From contig NZ_CP083950.1 of assembly GCF_006439395.2 (NCBI RefSeq), forward strand, positions 3,658,001 through 3,722,000: a stretch of 64,000 nt of DNA, in the 5' to 3' direction. This stretch comes from Mesorhizobium sp. B4-1-4. Its GTDB lineage: Bacteria; Pseudomonadota; Alphaproteobacteria; Rhizobiales; Rhizobiaceae. Positions within the stretch are counted from its first letter, which is position 1, and the number at the start of each line of letters is the position of its first letter. The notes beneath the pieces were generated by a model. That model was not told the origin of the DNA and ran no database searches. It was given only the letters and a program-made list of their open reading frames with translations. Made by a program: the position numbers and the translations under genes. Positions 47,288 through 55,812 of this stretch are shown piece after piece.

Positions 47288-47749
47288 ATGCTGTACATAC
47301 TTGCACTTCTGATCGGCGTCATTGCCGGTCTTCGCGCCATGACCGCGCCGGCCACTGTTGCTTGGGGCGCGTATCTCGGCTGGCTGCCGGTCGCCGGCAC
47401 CTGGGCCAGCTTCATGAGTCATTGGGCCGCCGTGGGTATCTTCACCATCCTGGCCATTGTCGAGCTCATCACCGACCAGCTGCCGTCGACGCCGAGCCGC
47501 AAGGTGCCGCAGCAGTTCGGCGCCCGTATTTTGCTTGGCGCCTTCAGCGGCGCGGTGATCGGCGCGACCGGCGGCGCCACCCTTGTCTGCCTGATCGCCG
47601 GCATCATTGGCGCCGTCATCGGGACGGTGGGCGGTGCCGAAGCGCGGGGCCGGCTGGCCGCCGCCTTCGGCAAGGATCCGCCCGCCGCCTTCATCGAGGA
47701 TGCGGTGGCGATCATCGGCGGCCTTCTGATCGTGGCGGCGGTGGCATGA
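47288..47749 (+). CDS. DUF4126 family small membrane protein
   Basis: A 153-residue protein with about four membrane segments: MLYILALLIGVIAGLRAMTA, SHWAAVGIFTILAIVELITD, ILLGAFSGAVIGATGGATLV and AFIEDAVAIIGGLLIVAAVA. It matches DUF4126, a Gly/Ala-rich family of unknown role. ATG 47288 has GAGGGGGA upstream. Its stop overlaps the start of the disulfide reductase (ATGA), so the two proteins are coupled. The pairing suggests the oxidoreductase acts with, or near, this membrane protein; this is inference. Confidence 0.8.
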   Translation: MLYILALLIGVIAGLRAMTAPATVAWGAYLGWLPVAGTWASFMSHWAAVGIFTILAIVELITDQLPSTPSRKVPQQFGARILLGAFSGAVIGATGGATLVCLIAGIIGAVIGTVGGAEARGRLAAAFGKDPPAAFIEDAVAIIGGLLIVAAVA

Positions 47750-49122
47750 CGGCGAAAACCTTCGACGCCATTGTCATCGGCGCAGGACAGGCAGGCCCTT
47801 CGCTAGCCGGCCGGCTGAACGCGGCGGGCATGAGCGTGGCGCTGATCGAGCGCAAGCTGATCGGCGGCACCTGCGTGAACACCGGCTGCATGCCGACCAA
47901 GACCATGGTCGCCAGCGCCTATGCCGCGCGTCTGGCGCGGCGCGCCGCCGATTACGGCGTGACGCTCTCCGGCCCCGTCGGGGTCGACTACAGCAGGATC
48001 AAGGCGCGCAAGGACAAGGTGACGATCGACGCCCGCACCAATCTGGAGACGTGGATCGCCGGCATGAAGGGCTGTACGCTCTATCGTGGCCATGCGCGTT
48101 TCGAATCCGCCAACACGGTGCGCGTCGGCGACGACCTTCTGACCGCCGAAAAGATCTTCCTCAACACCGGCGGCCGCGCCGCGGTGCCCGACCTGCCCGG
48201 TGTCCATGACATCGACTATCTGACCAATTCGTCGATGATGGACCTCGATGTGCTCCCGCGCCATCTCATCGTCGTCGGCGGCAGCTACATCTCGCTCGAA
48301 TTCGCGCAGATGTTCCGCCGCTTTGGCTCCGAAGTGACGGTGATCGAAAAGGCCTCCCGGTTGACCGGCCGCGAGGACGAGGACGTCTCGGCCGCCATCC
48401 TGTCGATCCTCGAAAACGAGGAGATCGAGGTTCATCTCGGCGCCGACGAAATCGCCTTTGCCAAGCAAGGCAAGGATATCGCCGTGACCTTCTCGGCAGG
48501 CAAGCCAGCTGCTGTCGGCTCGCATGTGCTGCTGGCGATCGGACGCGTGCCCAACACCGACGATCTCGGCCTCGACAGAGCCGGCGTCGCGGTCGACAAG
48601 CGTGGCTTCGTCACCGTCGACGACCAGTTGCGCACCAGCGTGCCCGGCATCTGGGCGATGGGCGACTGCAACGGCAAGGGCGCCTTCACCCACACCTCCT
48701 ACAACGACTATGAGATCGTCGCCGCCAACCTATTGGACAACGACCCACGTAAGGTCAGCGACCGCATCGAGGCCTATGCGCTCTACATCGACCCGCCGCT
48801 CGGCCGCTGCGGCATGACCGAAGCAGCCGTGAAGAAATCCGGACGCCGCGCGCTGGTCGGCCAGCGGCCGATGACCCGCGTCGGCCGCGCCGTCGAAAAG
48901 GGCGAGACGCAAGGGTTCATGAAGATCCTGGTCGATGCCGACACCAGGCAGATTCTCGGCTGTTCGGTGCTTGGCCCCGGCGGCGACGAAGCGGTGCATT
49001 GCGTGCTCGACCTGATGTACGCCAAGGCGCCCGTCGACACCTTGGCGCGCGCCGTGCACATCCATCCCAATGTCTCGGAACTGCTGCCGACGATAGCGCA
49101 GGAGCTGAAACCGCTGGTCTGA
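47746..49122 (+). CDS. Class I pyridine nucleotide-disulfide oxidoreductase (mercuric-reductase-like)
   Basis: A 458-residue FAD flavoprotein. FAD-binding GAGQAG is at residues 12-17, the redox-active pair is Cys43 and Cys48 in GGTCVNTGCMPTK, and NAD(P)H-binding is in LIVVGGSYISLEFAQMFRR. GIWAMGDCNG is the second FAD motif, and the dimer-partner His and Glu are in HIHPNVSELLPTI. It lacks the N-terminal metal-binding domain and the C-terminal Cys pair of true mercuric reductase. It may reduce a small disulfide, or be soluble transhydrogenase-like; substrate unknown. It is coupled to DUF4126. Confidence 0.88.
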   Translation: MTAKTFDAIVIGAGQAGPSLAGRLNAAGMSVALIERKLIGGTCVNTGCMPTKTMVASAYAARLARRAADYGVTLSGPVGVDYSRIKARKDKVTIDARTNLETWIAGMKGCTLYRGHARFESANTVRVGDDLLTAEKIFLNTGGRAAVPDLPGVHDIDYLTNSSMMDLDVLPRHLIVVGGSYISLEFAQMFRRFGSEVTVIEKASRLTGREDEDVSAAILSILENEEIEVHLGADEIAFAKQGKDIAVTFSAGKPAAVGSHVLLAIGRVPNTDDLGLDRAGVAVDKRGFVTVDDQLRTSVPGIWAMGDCNGKGAFTHTSYNDYEIVAANLLDNDPRKVSDRIEAYALYIDPPLGRCGMTEAAVKKSGRRALVGQRPMTRVGRAVEKGETQGFMKILVDADTRQILGCSVLGPGGDEAVHCVLDLMYAKAPVDTLARAVHIHPNVSELLPTIAQELKPLV

Positions 49123-49300
49123 CAATCCTCTACAGGCATCAATTCTATCTAGTTGAGCATCATTGGACCAAGTGCGGTAAGCTGAAGAGTCGCAACGGTC
49201 ACGACCCATGCTCTTCGTAAGGGGCTCCATATATCAAATTGGCACCCCCGATGTTGTTAATGTGATTTACACGGTAGATTTTCTATAAAGGGCTTTATGT

Positions 49301-49717
49301 ATGTTCTTCATTTTAAGGAAATCCAATTTAAATGCAGAACGAACTTACGGGGTTTTTATAGCGATATTCGGCTTGATATCGTTAATTTTTTTAGTATTGC
49401 TAGGAGGAACGATCGATAATAAAAATTTATTTCGCAGAATCATAGTCGTGTATGCGCTAGTTGGGTATTACCTTGCGTATGTTAGTTCGAAACACTACAA
49501 TTCTAGACAATACATGCCTTTAAAAATGCCAAACAAAATGATGTTTTTAATTTCATTTTCTTTTATATGTTCGTTTGCGGCGTTAATATACATTTCCATG
49601 AAAACCTACGTTAATATGACGTGTGGATTTATTATGGTTTCTTTATGTCTGATTAGCTATTCATTTTTTGTAGATATGCTTTTCATCTGGAGAGGGAGCA
49701 ACCAAGAGTTCCGTTGA
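49301..49717 (+). CDS. AT-rich orphan membrane protein
   Basis: A 138-residue protein with four membrane segments: YGVFIAIFGLISLIFLVLLG, IIVVYALVGYYLAYVSS, MMFLISFSFICSFAALIYIS and MTCGFIMVSLCLISYSFFVD. It uses many AT-rich codons (ATA, TTA, AAT, TTT), unlike all neighbours, and the AT-rich stretch extends from about 49130 to 49720. No family is recognised. The ribosome site is weak (AAAGGG). It is probably a recent acquisition from a low-GC source or a mobile element; whether it is expressed is unclear. Confidence 0.55.
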   Translation: MFFILRKSNLNAERTYGVFIAIFGLISLIFLVLLGGTIDNKNLFRRIIVVYALVGYYLAYVSSKHYNSRQYMPLKMPNKMMFLISFSFICSFAALIYISMKTYVNMTCGFIMVSLCLISYSFFVDMLFIWRGSNQEFR

Positions 49718-49877
49718 TTTTTTGCAACGTGCTGAGGAATAGCCTGACGGTACGACTCCGGCCGAAAATGCGGCGAGCTGTCGGCTTTCTGCATTGCTGC
49801 ATTGCGGCAATGTCTGTTGCGTCCCCCAGCGATCCTCGCGCAGTCTGAAAATTGAACCGATTCAGACTGGACGCCCC

Positions 49878-51056
49878 ATGCCGTTGCCGATCCTTGCGCT
49901 TGCCATTGCGTCCTTCTGCATCGGCACCACCGAATTCGTCATCATGGGCCTGCTGCCGGAGGTCGCCGCCGACCTCGGCGTGACGATCCCCGCCGCCGGC
50001 CTGCTGGTCACCGGCTATGCGCTGGGCGTCGTCTTCGGTGCGCCCATCGTGGCGATGGCCACCGCGCACCTGCCGCGCAAGCCGGTGCTGGTCGGGCTGG
50101 CCGCATTGTTCGTCGTCGGCAATCTGTTCTGCGCCATAGCGCCCAATTACTGGCTGTTGATGGCGGCACGCGTCTTCACCGCCTTCGGCCATGGTGCCTT
50201 CTTCGGCATCGGCTCTGTCGTCGCCGCAAGCCTGGTGCCGCGCAACAAGCGAGCCAGCGCCATTGCGCTGATGTTCGCGGGACTGACACTGGCCAACATC
50301 CTCGGCGTTCCAGCCGGCACCGCGTTGGGCGAAGCCTTCGGCTGGCGCGCCACCTTCCTGGCCGTGGTCGGCATCGGCCTGATCTCGGTCGCTGCCATCG
50401 CCTTGCTGGTGGCGTCAGACGTCACTGAGCCGAGCGGCGGCGGCCTGCGTGCCGAAGTCCGTGTGCTCGGCAAGCTGCAGGTGTGGCTGGCGATGCTGAT
50501 CGCGGCGTTGACCTCAGCCAGCCTTTTTGCCGTCTTCACCTACATCAAACCCTACCTCACCGACGTGTCGGGCCTGTCGACCTCGGCGGTCACCTGGGTA
50601 CTGCTGCTGTTCGGAGCAGGCATGACCATCGGCAACATTATCGGCGGCAGGCTGGCCGACTGGAAGCTGATGCCGACAGTGATCGGCACGCTGCTTTTGA
50701 TGGCGCTGCTCTTCGTCTGCTTCATGCAGTTCGGCGCGATCGCCTCTGTTGCCATCGGCATCGTCTTCCTGTGGGGCCTGCTCATCTTCGTCGTCGTGCC
50801 GCCGCTGCAGATCCGCGTCGTCGAGGCCGCTTCCGAAGGACCGAACCTTGCCGCCACGCTGAACCAGGGCGCCTTCAATGTCGGCAATGCCGGCGGCGCC
50901 TGGATCGGCGGCGTGGCTCTTTCCGCCGGCGTGTCCTATGCCAATCTGCCGCTGGTCGGCGCGGTGCTCGCTCTGCTGGCGGTCACCGTGGCGGTGCTTT
51001 CGCAGGCACTGGACCGGCGCGCGCCGGTCGCCGCCCTTCAGCCTGCCGCCGAGTAA
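49878..51056 (+). CDS. MFS exporter (AraJ/CmlA-like)
   Basis: A 392-residue 12-helix major facilitator protein. The first helix ASFCIGTTEFVIMGLLPEVA with the G-x-x-E-F motif, and motif A-like RKPVLVGLAALFVVGN, match the DHA1 drug-exporter family (AraJ, arabinose-efflux-permease type). The central loop is short, and FGAGMTIGNIIGGRLADWKL begins the second half. It probably exports a small toxic compound or sugar by proton antiport. ATG 49878 precedes the first helix; the upstream extension is not coding. It starts about 160 bases after the AT-rich orphan. Confidence 0.88.
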   Translation: MPLPILALAIASFCIGTTEFVIMGLLPEVAADLGVTIPAAGLLVTGYALGVVFGAPIVAMATAHLPRKPVLVGLAALFVVGNLFCAIAPNYWLLMAARVFTAFGHGAFFGIGSVVAASLVPRNKRASAIALMFAGLTLANILGVPAGTALGEAFGWRATFLAVVGIGLISVAAIALLVASDVTEPSGGGLRAEVRVLGKLQVWLAMLIAALTSASLFAVFTYIKPYLTDVSGLSTSAVTWVLLLFGAGMTIGNIIGGRLADWKLMPTVIGTLLLMALLFVCFMQFGAIASVAIGIVFLWGLLIFVVVPPLQIRVVEAASEGPNLAATLNQGAFNVGNAGGAWIGGVALSAGVSYANLPLVGAVLALLAVTVAVLSQALDRRAPVAALQPAAE

Positions 51057-51142
51057 CCACTTGCGCCCATAGCGCGGGGGGCTGGACCAATCGACATCGG
51101 CACCTTCAATGGGCATGTCTTCTCACTCTGATGGAGGACGTC

Positions 51143-52198
51143 ATGCAGAGATCGATCGAACGCATCGCCGGCGACAGCGAGGGCGTTTCCTACGAATTCC
51201 CGGTGTTCCGCTTCGCCGGATCCGACAGGGCCGCACCTTCCGCCTATCTGCAGGCAGCCCTCCATGCCGGCGAACTGCCGGGCGTCGTCGCCATCGACGC
51301 CTTGATGCCGGCGCTGAACAAGGCCGAGGCCGAAGGCCGCATCAGGGGCAACATCACCATCGTCCCCTGGGCCAACCCGATCGGCCGCGCGCAATATCAT
51401 TTCGGCGAGCACCAGGGCCGCTTTCACCTGGGCACCCGCACCAACTTCAACCGCGGCTTTCCGCTGCTCCCGGCACCGGATGCCGCCCTCTTGCCCAACA
51501 CCATCCTTGGCGGCGCCGACCAGCGGCTGAAGTCACGCCTGGTGCAGCTATCGCTCGGCCACGACATCGTGCTCGACCTGCATTGCGACGACGAGGGTCT
51601 TGCCTATCTCTACATCCACACCAGCCTATGGCCGGCCATGGCCGATTGCGCCGCCGCCATGGGCATCGACGCGGTGGTGCTGTGGAGCGAGGACACTGAC
51701 GGCACCTTCGAGGGCGCCTCCATCATGCCTTACCAGAACGCGCCCGCCGGCGTGGCGAAATTCGACCGCCGCGTCGCCACCACGGTCGAATATCGCGGCA
51801 TCCTCGATGTCGACGGCGCGCTCGCCGCAGCCGACGCCGAAGGGCTCTACCGCCTGCTCGTCGCGCGCGGCGTGGTCGCCGACAAGGCCCTGCCCGCTCC
51901 AGCTTCCTTCAAAGGTGCCGTCGCTCCGCTTGAAAACATCGACATGATGCCGGCGCCCCGCTCCGGTGCCGTCCTCTACGACGTCAAGCCCGGCGACCGC
52001 GTGACCAGGGGAGCACGTCTCGCCACCATCATCCATGCCCCGGGCGAAGCCGATGGCCGCACGGAAGTCTTCGCGCCGCAGGACGGCATCATCCTGACCC
52101 GCCGCTCGCGCCGCATCATCCGCGCCGGCGAGGACCTGCTGAAACTTGTTGGCGACAGAAAGAGCGCCGACGCAAGGTCGGGCACTCTGGAGGATTAA
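51143..52198 (+). CDS. Succinylglutamate desuccinylase/aspartoacylase-family zinc deacylase
   Basis: A 351-residue M14-like zinc hydrolase. The metal ligands are visible: His41 and Glu44 in ALHAGELPG and a His in DLHCDDEG (near residue 147). RTNFNRGFP is the usual substrate-carboxylate block. A C-terminal beta-barrel (SGAVLYDVKPGDRVTRGARL, then IIRAGEDLLKLVG) is typical of AstE/AspA-like proteins. It may remove an acyl group from an amino acid or ectoine-like compound. GGAGG lies five bases before ATG 51143. It is the last gene before the trp leader, with 63 bases between its stop and the leader AUG. Confidence 0.87.
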   Translation: MQRSIERIAGDSEGVSYEFPVFRFAGSDRAAPSAYLQAALHAGELPGVVAIDALMPALNKAEAEGRIRGNITIVPWANPIGRAQYHFGEHQGRFHLGTRTNFNRGFPLLPAPDAALLPNTILGGADQRLKSRLVQLSLGHDIVLDLHCDDEGLAYLYIHTSLWPAMADCAAAMGIDAVVLWSEDTDGTFEGASIMPYQNAPAGVAKFDRRVATTVEYRGILDVDGALAAADAEGLYRLLVARGVVADKALPAPASFKGAVAPLENIDMMPAPRSGAVLYDVKPGDRVTRGARLATIIHAPGEADGRTEVFAPQDGIILTRRSRRIIRAGEDLLKLVGDRKSADARSGTLED

Positions 52199-52225
52199 GG
52201 CCGGGCGCCTTCGCACCGAATCCAG

Positions 52226-52254
52226 TTGCGTGGCCACTCAATCGCCGCTATGGG
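52226..52254 (+). promoter_or_regulatory. trpL-trpE(G) promoter, leaderless start
   Basis: -35 TTGCGT (52226-52231), a 17-base spacer, -10 TATGGG (52249-52254). The predicted start falls on the A of the trpL AUG at 52262, seven bases after the -10, so trpL would be translated without a 5' leader, as reported for S. meliloti. Confidence 0.65.
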
Positions 52255-52261
52255 AATCCCC

Positions 52262-52306
52262 ATGAACATGCGTTCGACTAAGACCATTTGGTGGTGGGCC
52301 TGCTGA
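52262..52306 (+). CDS. trpL: trp leader peptide (peTrpL-type)
   Basis: A 14-codon open frame, MNMRSTKTIWWWAC then stop at 52304-52306. Three consecutive Trp codons make it a sensor of charged tryptophan tRNA. It matches the 14-residue S. meliloti leader peptide in length and in the IWWWA core. Ribosome stalling at the Trp codons would let segment 2 pair with segment 3 and open transcription of trpE(G). In S. meliloti the released RNA and peptide also act in trans on multidrug-resistance and other genes (established there); this has not been shown here. Confidence 0.93.
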   Translation: MNMRSTKTIWWWAC

Positions 52307-52308
52307 CA

Positions 52309-52383
52309 GCGGCCTGTTCGAACGCGTGCGCGTGAAAAGAGAGGGTGGCCGCAACGGAATGTCCGGGCGGCCATTTGTTTTTT
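52309..52383 (+). terminator. trp attenuator (antiterminator and terminator)
   Basis: The terminator stem is TGGCCGC (52346-52352) with GCGGCCA (52367-52373), followed by TTTGTTTTTT to 52383. The alternative antiterminator pairs GCGGCC (52309-52314), just after the leader stop, with GGCCGC (52347-52352), so the two structures are exclusive. Released transcript (about 120 nt) would be the homologue of the rnTrpL small RNA. Confidence 0.88.
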
Positions 52384-52430
52384 AAAGCCATTCCCGGGTC
52401 CGTTGCCCCAAGTAGCTGATGGAGACGGCA

Positions 52431-54620
52431 ATGACGATGCAGGTTCTGGAAAACGGCGCTGAACGCTTCGTAACCGCGGGTGGCGTCACAATTACCCGCG
52501 AACGCCACGACCGACCTTATGAAGGTGCGATCGACGCCTATGTCGACGGGCTGAATGCGCGCCGCGGCGCGGTGTTCTCCTCCAATTACGAATATCCCGG
52601 CCGTTACACGCGCTGGGACACCGCCATCATCGATCCGCCTTTGGTGATCTCCGCCCGCGGCCGCGCCATGCGCATCGAGGCGCTGAACAGCCGTGGCGAG
52701 GCACTGCTGCCGGTCATCGGCAAGACGCTCGGCGCTCTCTCCGAGGTCACGATTGCCGAGACTTCGAAAAAGCTGGTCCGCCTCGACGTTGCCAAGCCCG
52801 GCCGCGTCTTCACCGAGGAAGAGCGCAGCCGCGTTCCCTCCGTCTTCACCGTGCTGCGCGCCATCACGGCCTTGTTCAAGACCGCCGAGGACGCCAATCT
52901 CGGCCTCTACGGTGCCTTCGGCTACGACCTCGCCTTCCAGTTCGACCCGGTCGACCACACCCTCGTCCGCAAGGAAAGCCAGCGCGACCTGGTGCTGTTC
53001 CTGCCTGACGAGATCCTGGTCGTCGACCATTATTCGGCCAAGGCCTGGACCGACCGCTACGATTATTCGGGCGAAGGCTTTTCGACCGAAGGCCTGCCGC
53101 GCGATACGGTGGCCGAGCCGTTCAAGACCGCCGACCGCATCCCGCCGCGTGGCGATCATGAGCCGGGCGAATACGCCAATCTGGTCCGCCGCGCGATGGA
53201 GAGCTTCAAGCGCGGCGACCTGTTCGAGGTGGTGCCCGGCCAGATGTTCTACGAGCGCTGTGAGACGCAGCCGTCCGAGATTTCGCGCAAGCTGAAGTCG
53301 ATCAACCCCTCGCCCTATTCCTTCTTCATCAATCTGGGCGAAGGCGAATATCTGATCGGCGCCTCGCCGGAGATGTTCGTGCGCGTCAACGGCCGCCGCG
53401 TCGAGACCTGCCCGATCTCCGGCACCATCAAGCGCGGCGACGACGCCATCTCGGACTCCGAGCAGATCATCAAGCTGCTCAATTCCAAGAAGGACGAATC
53501 CGAGCTGACAATGTGCTCGGATGTCGACCGCAACGACAAGTCGCGCGTCTGCGACCCAGGCTCGGTGCGCGTCATCGGCCGGCGCCAGATCGAGATGTAT
53601 TCGCGCCTGATCCATACCGTGGATCATATCGAAGGGCGCCTGCGCGAAGGCATGGACGCCTTTGACGCGTTTCTCTCGCACGCCTGGGCGGTCACTGTCA
53701 CCGGCGCGCCGAAATTGTGGGCCATGCGCTTCATTGAGCAGAACGAGAAGAGCCCGCGCGCCTGGTATGGCGGTGCGATCGGCATGGTCAACTTCAACGG
53801 CGACATGAACACGGGGCTCACGCTGCGCACCATCCGCATCAAGGACGGCATCGCCGAGGTGCGTGCCGGCGCCACGCTGCTTTTCGACAGCATTCCCGAG
53901 GAAGAAGAAGCCGAAACCGAACTGAAGGCATCCGCCATGCTCTCCGCCATCCGCGACGCCAAATCGGGCAATTCGACCAGCACCGAGCGCACCACCGCGC
54001 GCGTCGGCGACGGCGTCAACATCCTGCTCGTCGACCACGAGGATAGCTTCGTCCACACGCTGGCCAACTACTTCCGCCAGACCGGCGCCAACGTCTCGAC
54101 CGTCCGCTCGCCGGTGCCAGAGGAAGTGTTCGAGCGGCTGAAGCCCGACCTTGTGGTGCTGTCGCCCGGTCCCGGCACGCCGAAGGACTTCGATTGCGCC
54201 GCGACCATCAAGAAGGCCAGAGCCCGCGACCTGCCGATCTTCGGCGTCTGCCTTGGCCTGCAGGCGTTGGCCGAAGCCTATGGCGGCGAACTGCGGCAGT
54301 TGCATATTCCCATGCACGGCAAGCCGTCGCGCATCCGCGTCTCCAAGCCGGGCATCATCTTCTCCGGCCTGCCCAAGGAAGTCACCGTCGGCCGCTATCA
54401 CTCGATCTTCGCCGATCCGGTGCGCCTGCCCGATGACTTCATGGTCACGGCCGAAACGGAGGATGGCGTCATCATGGCCTTCGAGCACCGCAAGGAGCCG
54501 ATCGCCGCGGTGCAGTTCCACCCGGAATCGATCATGACGCTCGGCCACAATGCCGGCATGCGCATCATCGAGAACATCGTCGCCCACCTGCCGCGCAAAG
54601 CCAAGGAAAAGGCAGCCTGA
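52431..54620 (+). CDS. trpE(G): Anthranilate synthase, fused TrpE-TrpG
   Basis: A 729-residue bifunctional anthranilate synthase: the N-terminal chorismate-binding TrpE part (about 1-515) and the C-terminal glutamine amidotransferase TrpG part (about 530-725). TrpE blocks include [30 protein letters not shown] and [20 protein letters not shown]. The TrpG triad is Cys near residue 607 in GVCLGLQAL and His-Glu in QFHPESIM. It makes anthranilate from chorismate and glutamine, first step of tryptophan synthesis. The fusion is a rhizobial trait. ATG 52431 has GGAGAC upstream; attenuated by trpL. Confidence 0.97.
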   Translation: MTMQVLENGAERFVTAGGVTITRERHDRPYEGAIDAYVDGLNARRGAVFSSNYEYPGRYTRWDTAIIDPPLVISARGRAMRIEALNSRGEALLPVIGKTLGALSEVTIAETSKKLVRLDVAKPGRVFTEEERSRVPSVFTVLRAITALFKTAEDANLGLYGAFGYDLAFQFDPVDHTLVRKESQRDLVLFLPDEILVVDHYSAKAWTDRYDYSGEGFSTEGLPRDTVAEPFKTADRIPPRGDHEPGEYANLVRRAMESFKRGDLFEVVPGQMFYERCETQPSEISRKLKSINPSPYSFFINLGEGEYLIGASPEMFVRVNGRRVETCPISGTIKRGDDAISDSEQIIKLLNSKKDESELTMCSDVDRNDKSRVCDPGSVRVIGRRQIEMYSRLIHTVDHIEGRLREGMDAFDAFLSHAWAVTVTGAPKLWAMRFIEQNEKSPRAWYGGAIGMVNFNGDMNTGLTLRTIRIKDGIAEVRAGATLLFDSIPEEEEAETELKASAMLSAIRDAKSGNSTSTERTTARVGDGVNILLVDHEDSFVHTLANYFRQTGANVSTVRSPVPEEVFERLKPDLVVLSPGPGTPKDFDCAATIKKARARDLPIFGVCLGLQALAEAYGGELRQLHIPMHGKPSRIRVSKPGIIFSGLPKEVTVGRYHSIFADPVRLPDDFMVTAETEDGVIMAFEHRKEPIAAVQFHPESIMTLGHNAGMRIIENIVAHLPRKAKEKAA

Positions 54621-54625
54621 CCTCG

Positions 54626-55573
54626 ATGGCCGAAGCCGAGAACTCGGTGGCGATCGCTGCCAGGGAGGCCGCGAAGCGCAAGGTCGCAAACCTTGCCTTC
54701 TGGTCGATCGTGGTCGCCTTTGTCGTGCTCGCGCTGAAAGCAGCCGCCTGGTACATCACCGGCTCCGTCGCGCTCTATTCCGACGCGCTGGAATCCATCG
54801 TCAACGTCATTGCTTCGGTCGCCGCCTTCTGGGCGATCCAGGTCAGCTACAAGCCGGCCGACCAGGACCATCCGTTCGGCCATCACAAGGCCGAATATTT
54901 CTCGGCCGTGCTGGAAGGCGTGCTGATCGTGCTGGCCGCGCTTCTGATCCTCAACGAAGTCTGGCGCTCCTGGCAGGCACCTGCGCCGCTCGAACAGCCC
55001 TGGGAAGGTCTTGCCGTCAACGGCGTCGCCACTGTCATCAATGCCTTCTGGGCCTGGACGCTGATCCGTGCCGGCAGGACCGAGAAGTCGCCAGCGCTGG
55101 TCGCCGACGGCAATCACATCATGACCGACGTGGTGACCTCGATCGGCGTCTTCGGCGGCCTGGTCGGGGCGATCCTGACCGGTTGGCGGATCCTCGATCC
55201 GGCGCTGGCCGTCATCGTCGCGCTCAACATCCTGTGGCAGGGCTGGCATGTCATCGGCTCGTCGATGAACGGCCTGATGGACCGCGCCGTCGACACAACG
55301 GAAAACATGCGCATCCGCGACATCATCTCGTCCAATTGCAAGGGCGCGCTGGAGGTGCATGATCTCAAGACCCGCATCGCCGGCCGTGCCACCTTCATCG
55401 AATTCCATCTGGTTGTCGACGCCGACATGTCGGTCGGCGCCAGCCATGTCATCTGCGACCGCATCGAGGATGCGCTGAAGGCCGAGATCCCCTCCGTGCG
55501 GGTGACCATCCATGTCGAGCCCGATGACGAGGCGAAGCTGCCCAAAGGCACGACGGCCGTGCCTTTCGCCTGA
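54626..55573 (+). CDS. Cation diffusion facilitator transporter
   Basis: A 315-residue CDF efflux protein. Membrane segments include FWSIVVAFVVLALKAAAWYI and VLEGVLIVLAALLILNEVW, with the metal-site helix SVALYSDALESIVNVIASVA (the S-D-x-x-E-S block; canonical site H/D-x3-D) and DHPFGHHKAEYFSAV. The second site is VADGNHIMTDVVTSIGVFGG. The C-terminal cytoplasmic domain (RIAGRATFIEFHLVVDADMS) is a ferredoxin-like metal sensor. It probably exports Zn, Fe, Co or Mn by proton antiport. It is only 5 bases after trpE(G), so may be transcribed from the trp promoter. Confidence 0.9.
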   Translation: MAEAENSVAIAAREAAKRKVANLAFWSIVVAFVVLALKAAAWYITGSVALYSDALESIVNVIASVAAFWAIQVSYKPADQDHPFGHHKAEYFSAVLEGVLIVLAALLILNEVWRSWQAPAPLEQPWEGLAVNGVATVINAFWAWTLIRAGRTEKSPALVADGNHIMTDVVTSIGVFGGLVGAILTGWRILDPALAVIVALNILWQGWHVIGSSMNGLMDRAVDTTENMRIRDIISSNCKGALEVHDLKTRIAGRATFIEFHLVVDADMSVGASHVICDRIEDALKAEIPSVRVTIHVEPDDEAKLPKGTTAVPFA

Positions 55574-55618
55574 AGTGATTTCCCGTCACGACCTCGGAAA
55601 TTAGCCGAGCCCTCCCGA

Positions 55619-55805
55619 CTTCGTCATCCTTGGGCGAAGCAGGAGCGCAGCTCCGTCGCGCAGACCCAAGGATCCATGCCGCGACCTTAGCCGTGGAGTG
55701 CAGCTGAGCAAATTTTGCACTGTGGCGCCGCCGCCGAGTCACGGCATGGATCCTATGGTCTGCGCCGCGTCGCTTCGCTCCTTGCTTCGCCATAGGATGA
55801 CGAAG
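55619..55805. repeat. 187-bp palindromic element (MITE-like) between convergent genes
   Basis: Two imperfect arms of 63 and 64 bases, 55619-55681 and 55742-55805, are inverted copies (each begins CTTCGTCATCCT and ends GGATCCATGCCG in its own orientation) with scattered mismatches. The 60-base centre has its own GTGCA/TGCAC stem. It lies between two convergent genes and has no open frame. The form suits a non-autonomous mobile element or an old dispersed repeat, which could also act as a two-way terminator. Confidence 0.75.
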
Positions 55806-55812
55806 CGCCAAA

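Noticed and set aside
47746-49122. Calling the flavoprotein merA
   Set aside because: It lacks the N-terminal heavy-metal domain and the C-terminal vicinal Cys pair needed for mercury reduction, and no mer genes are near.
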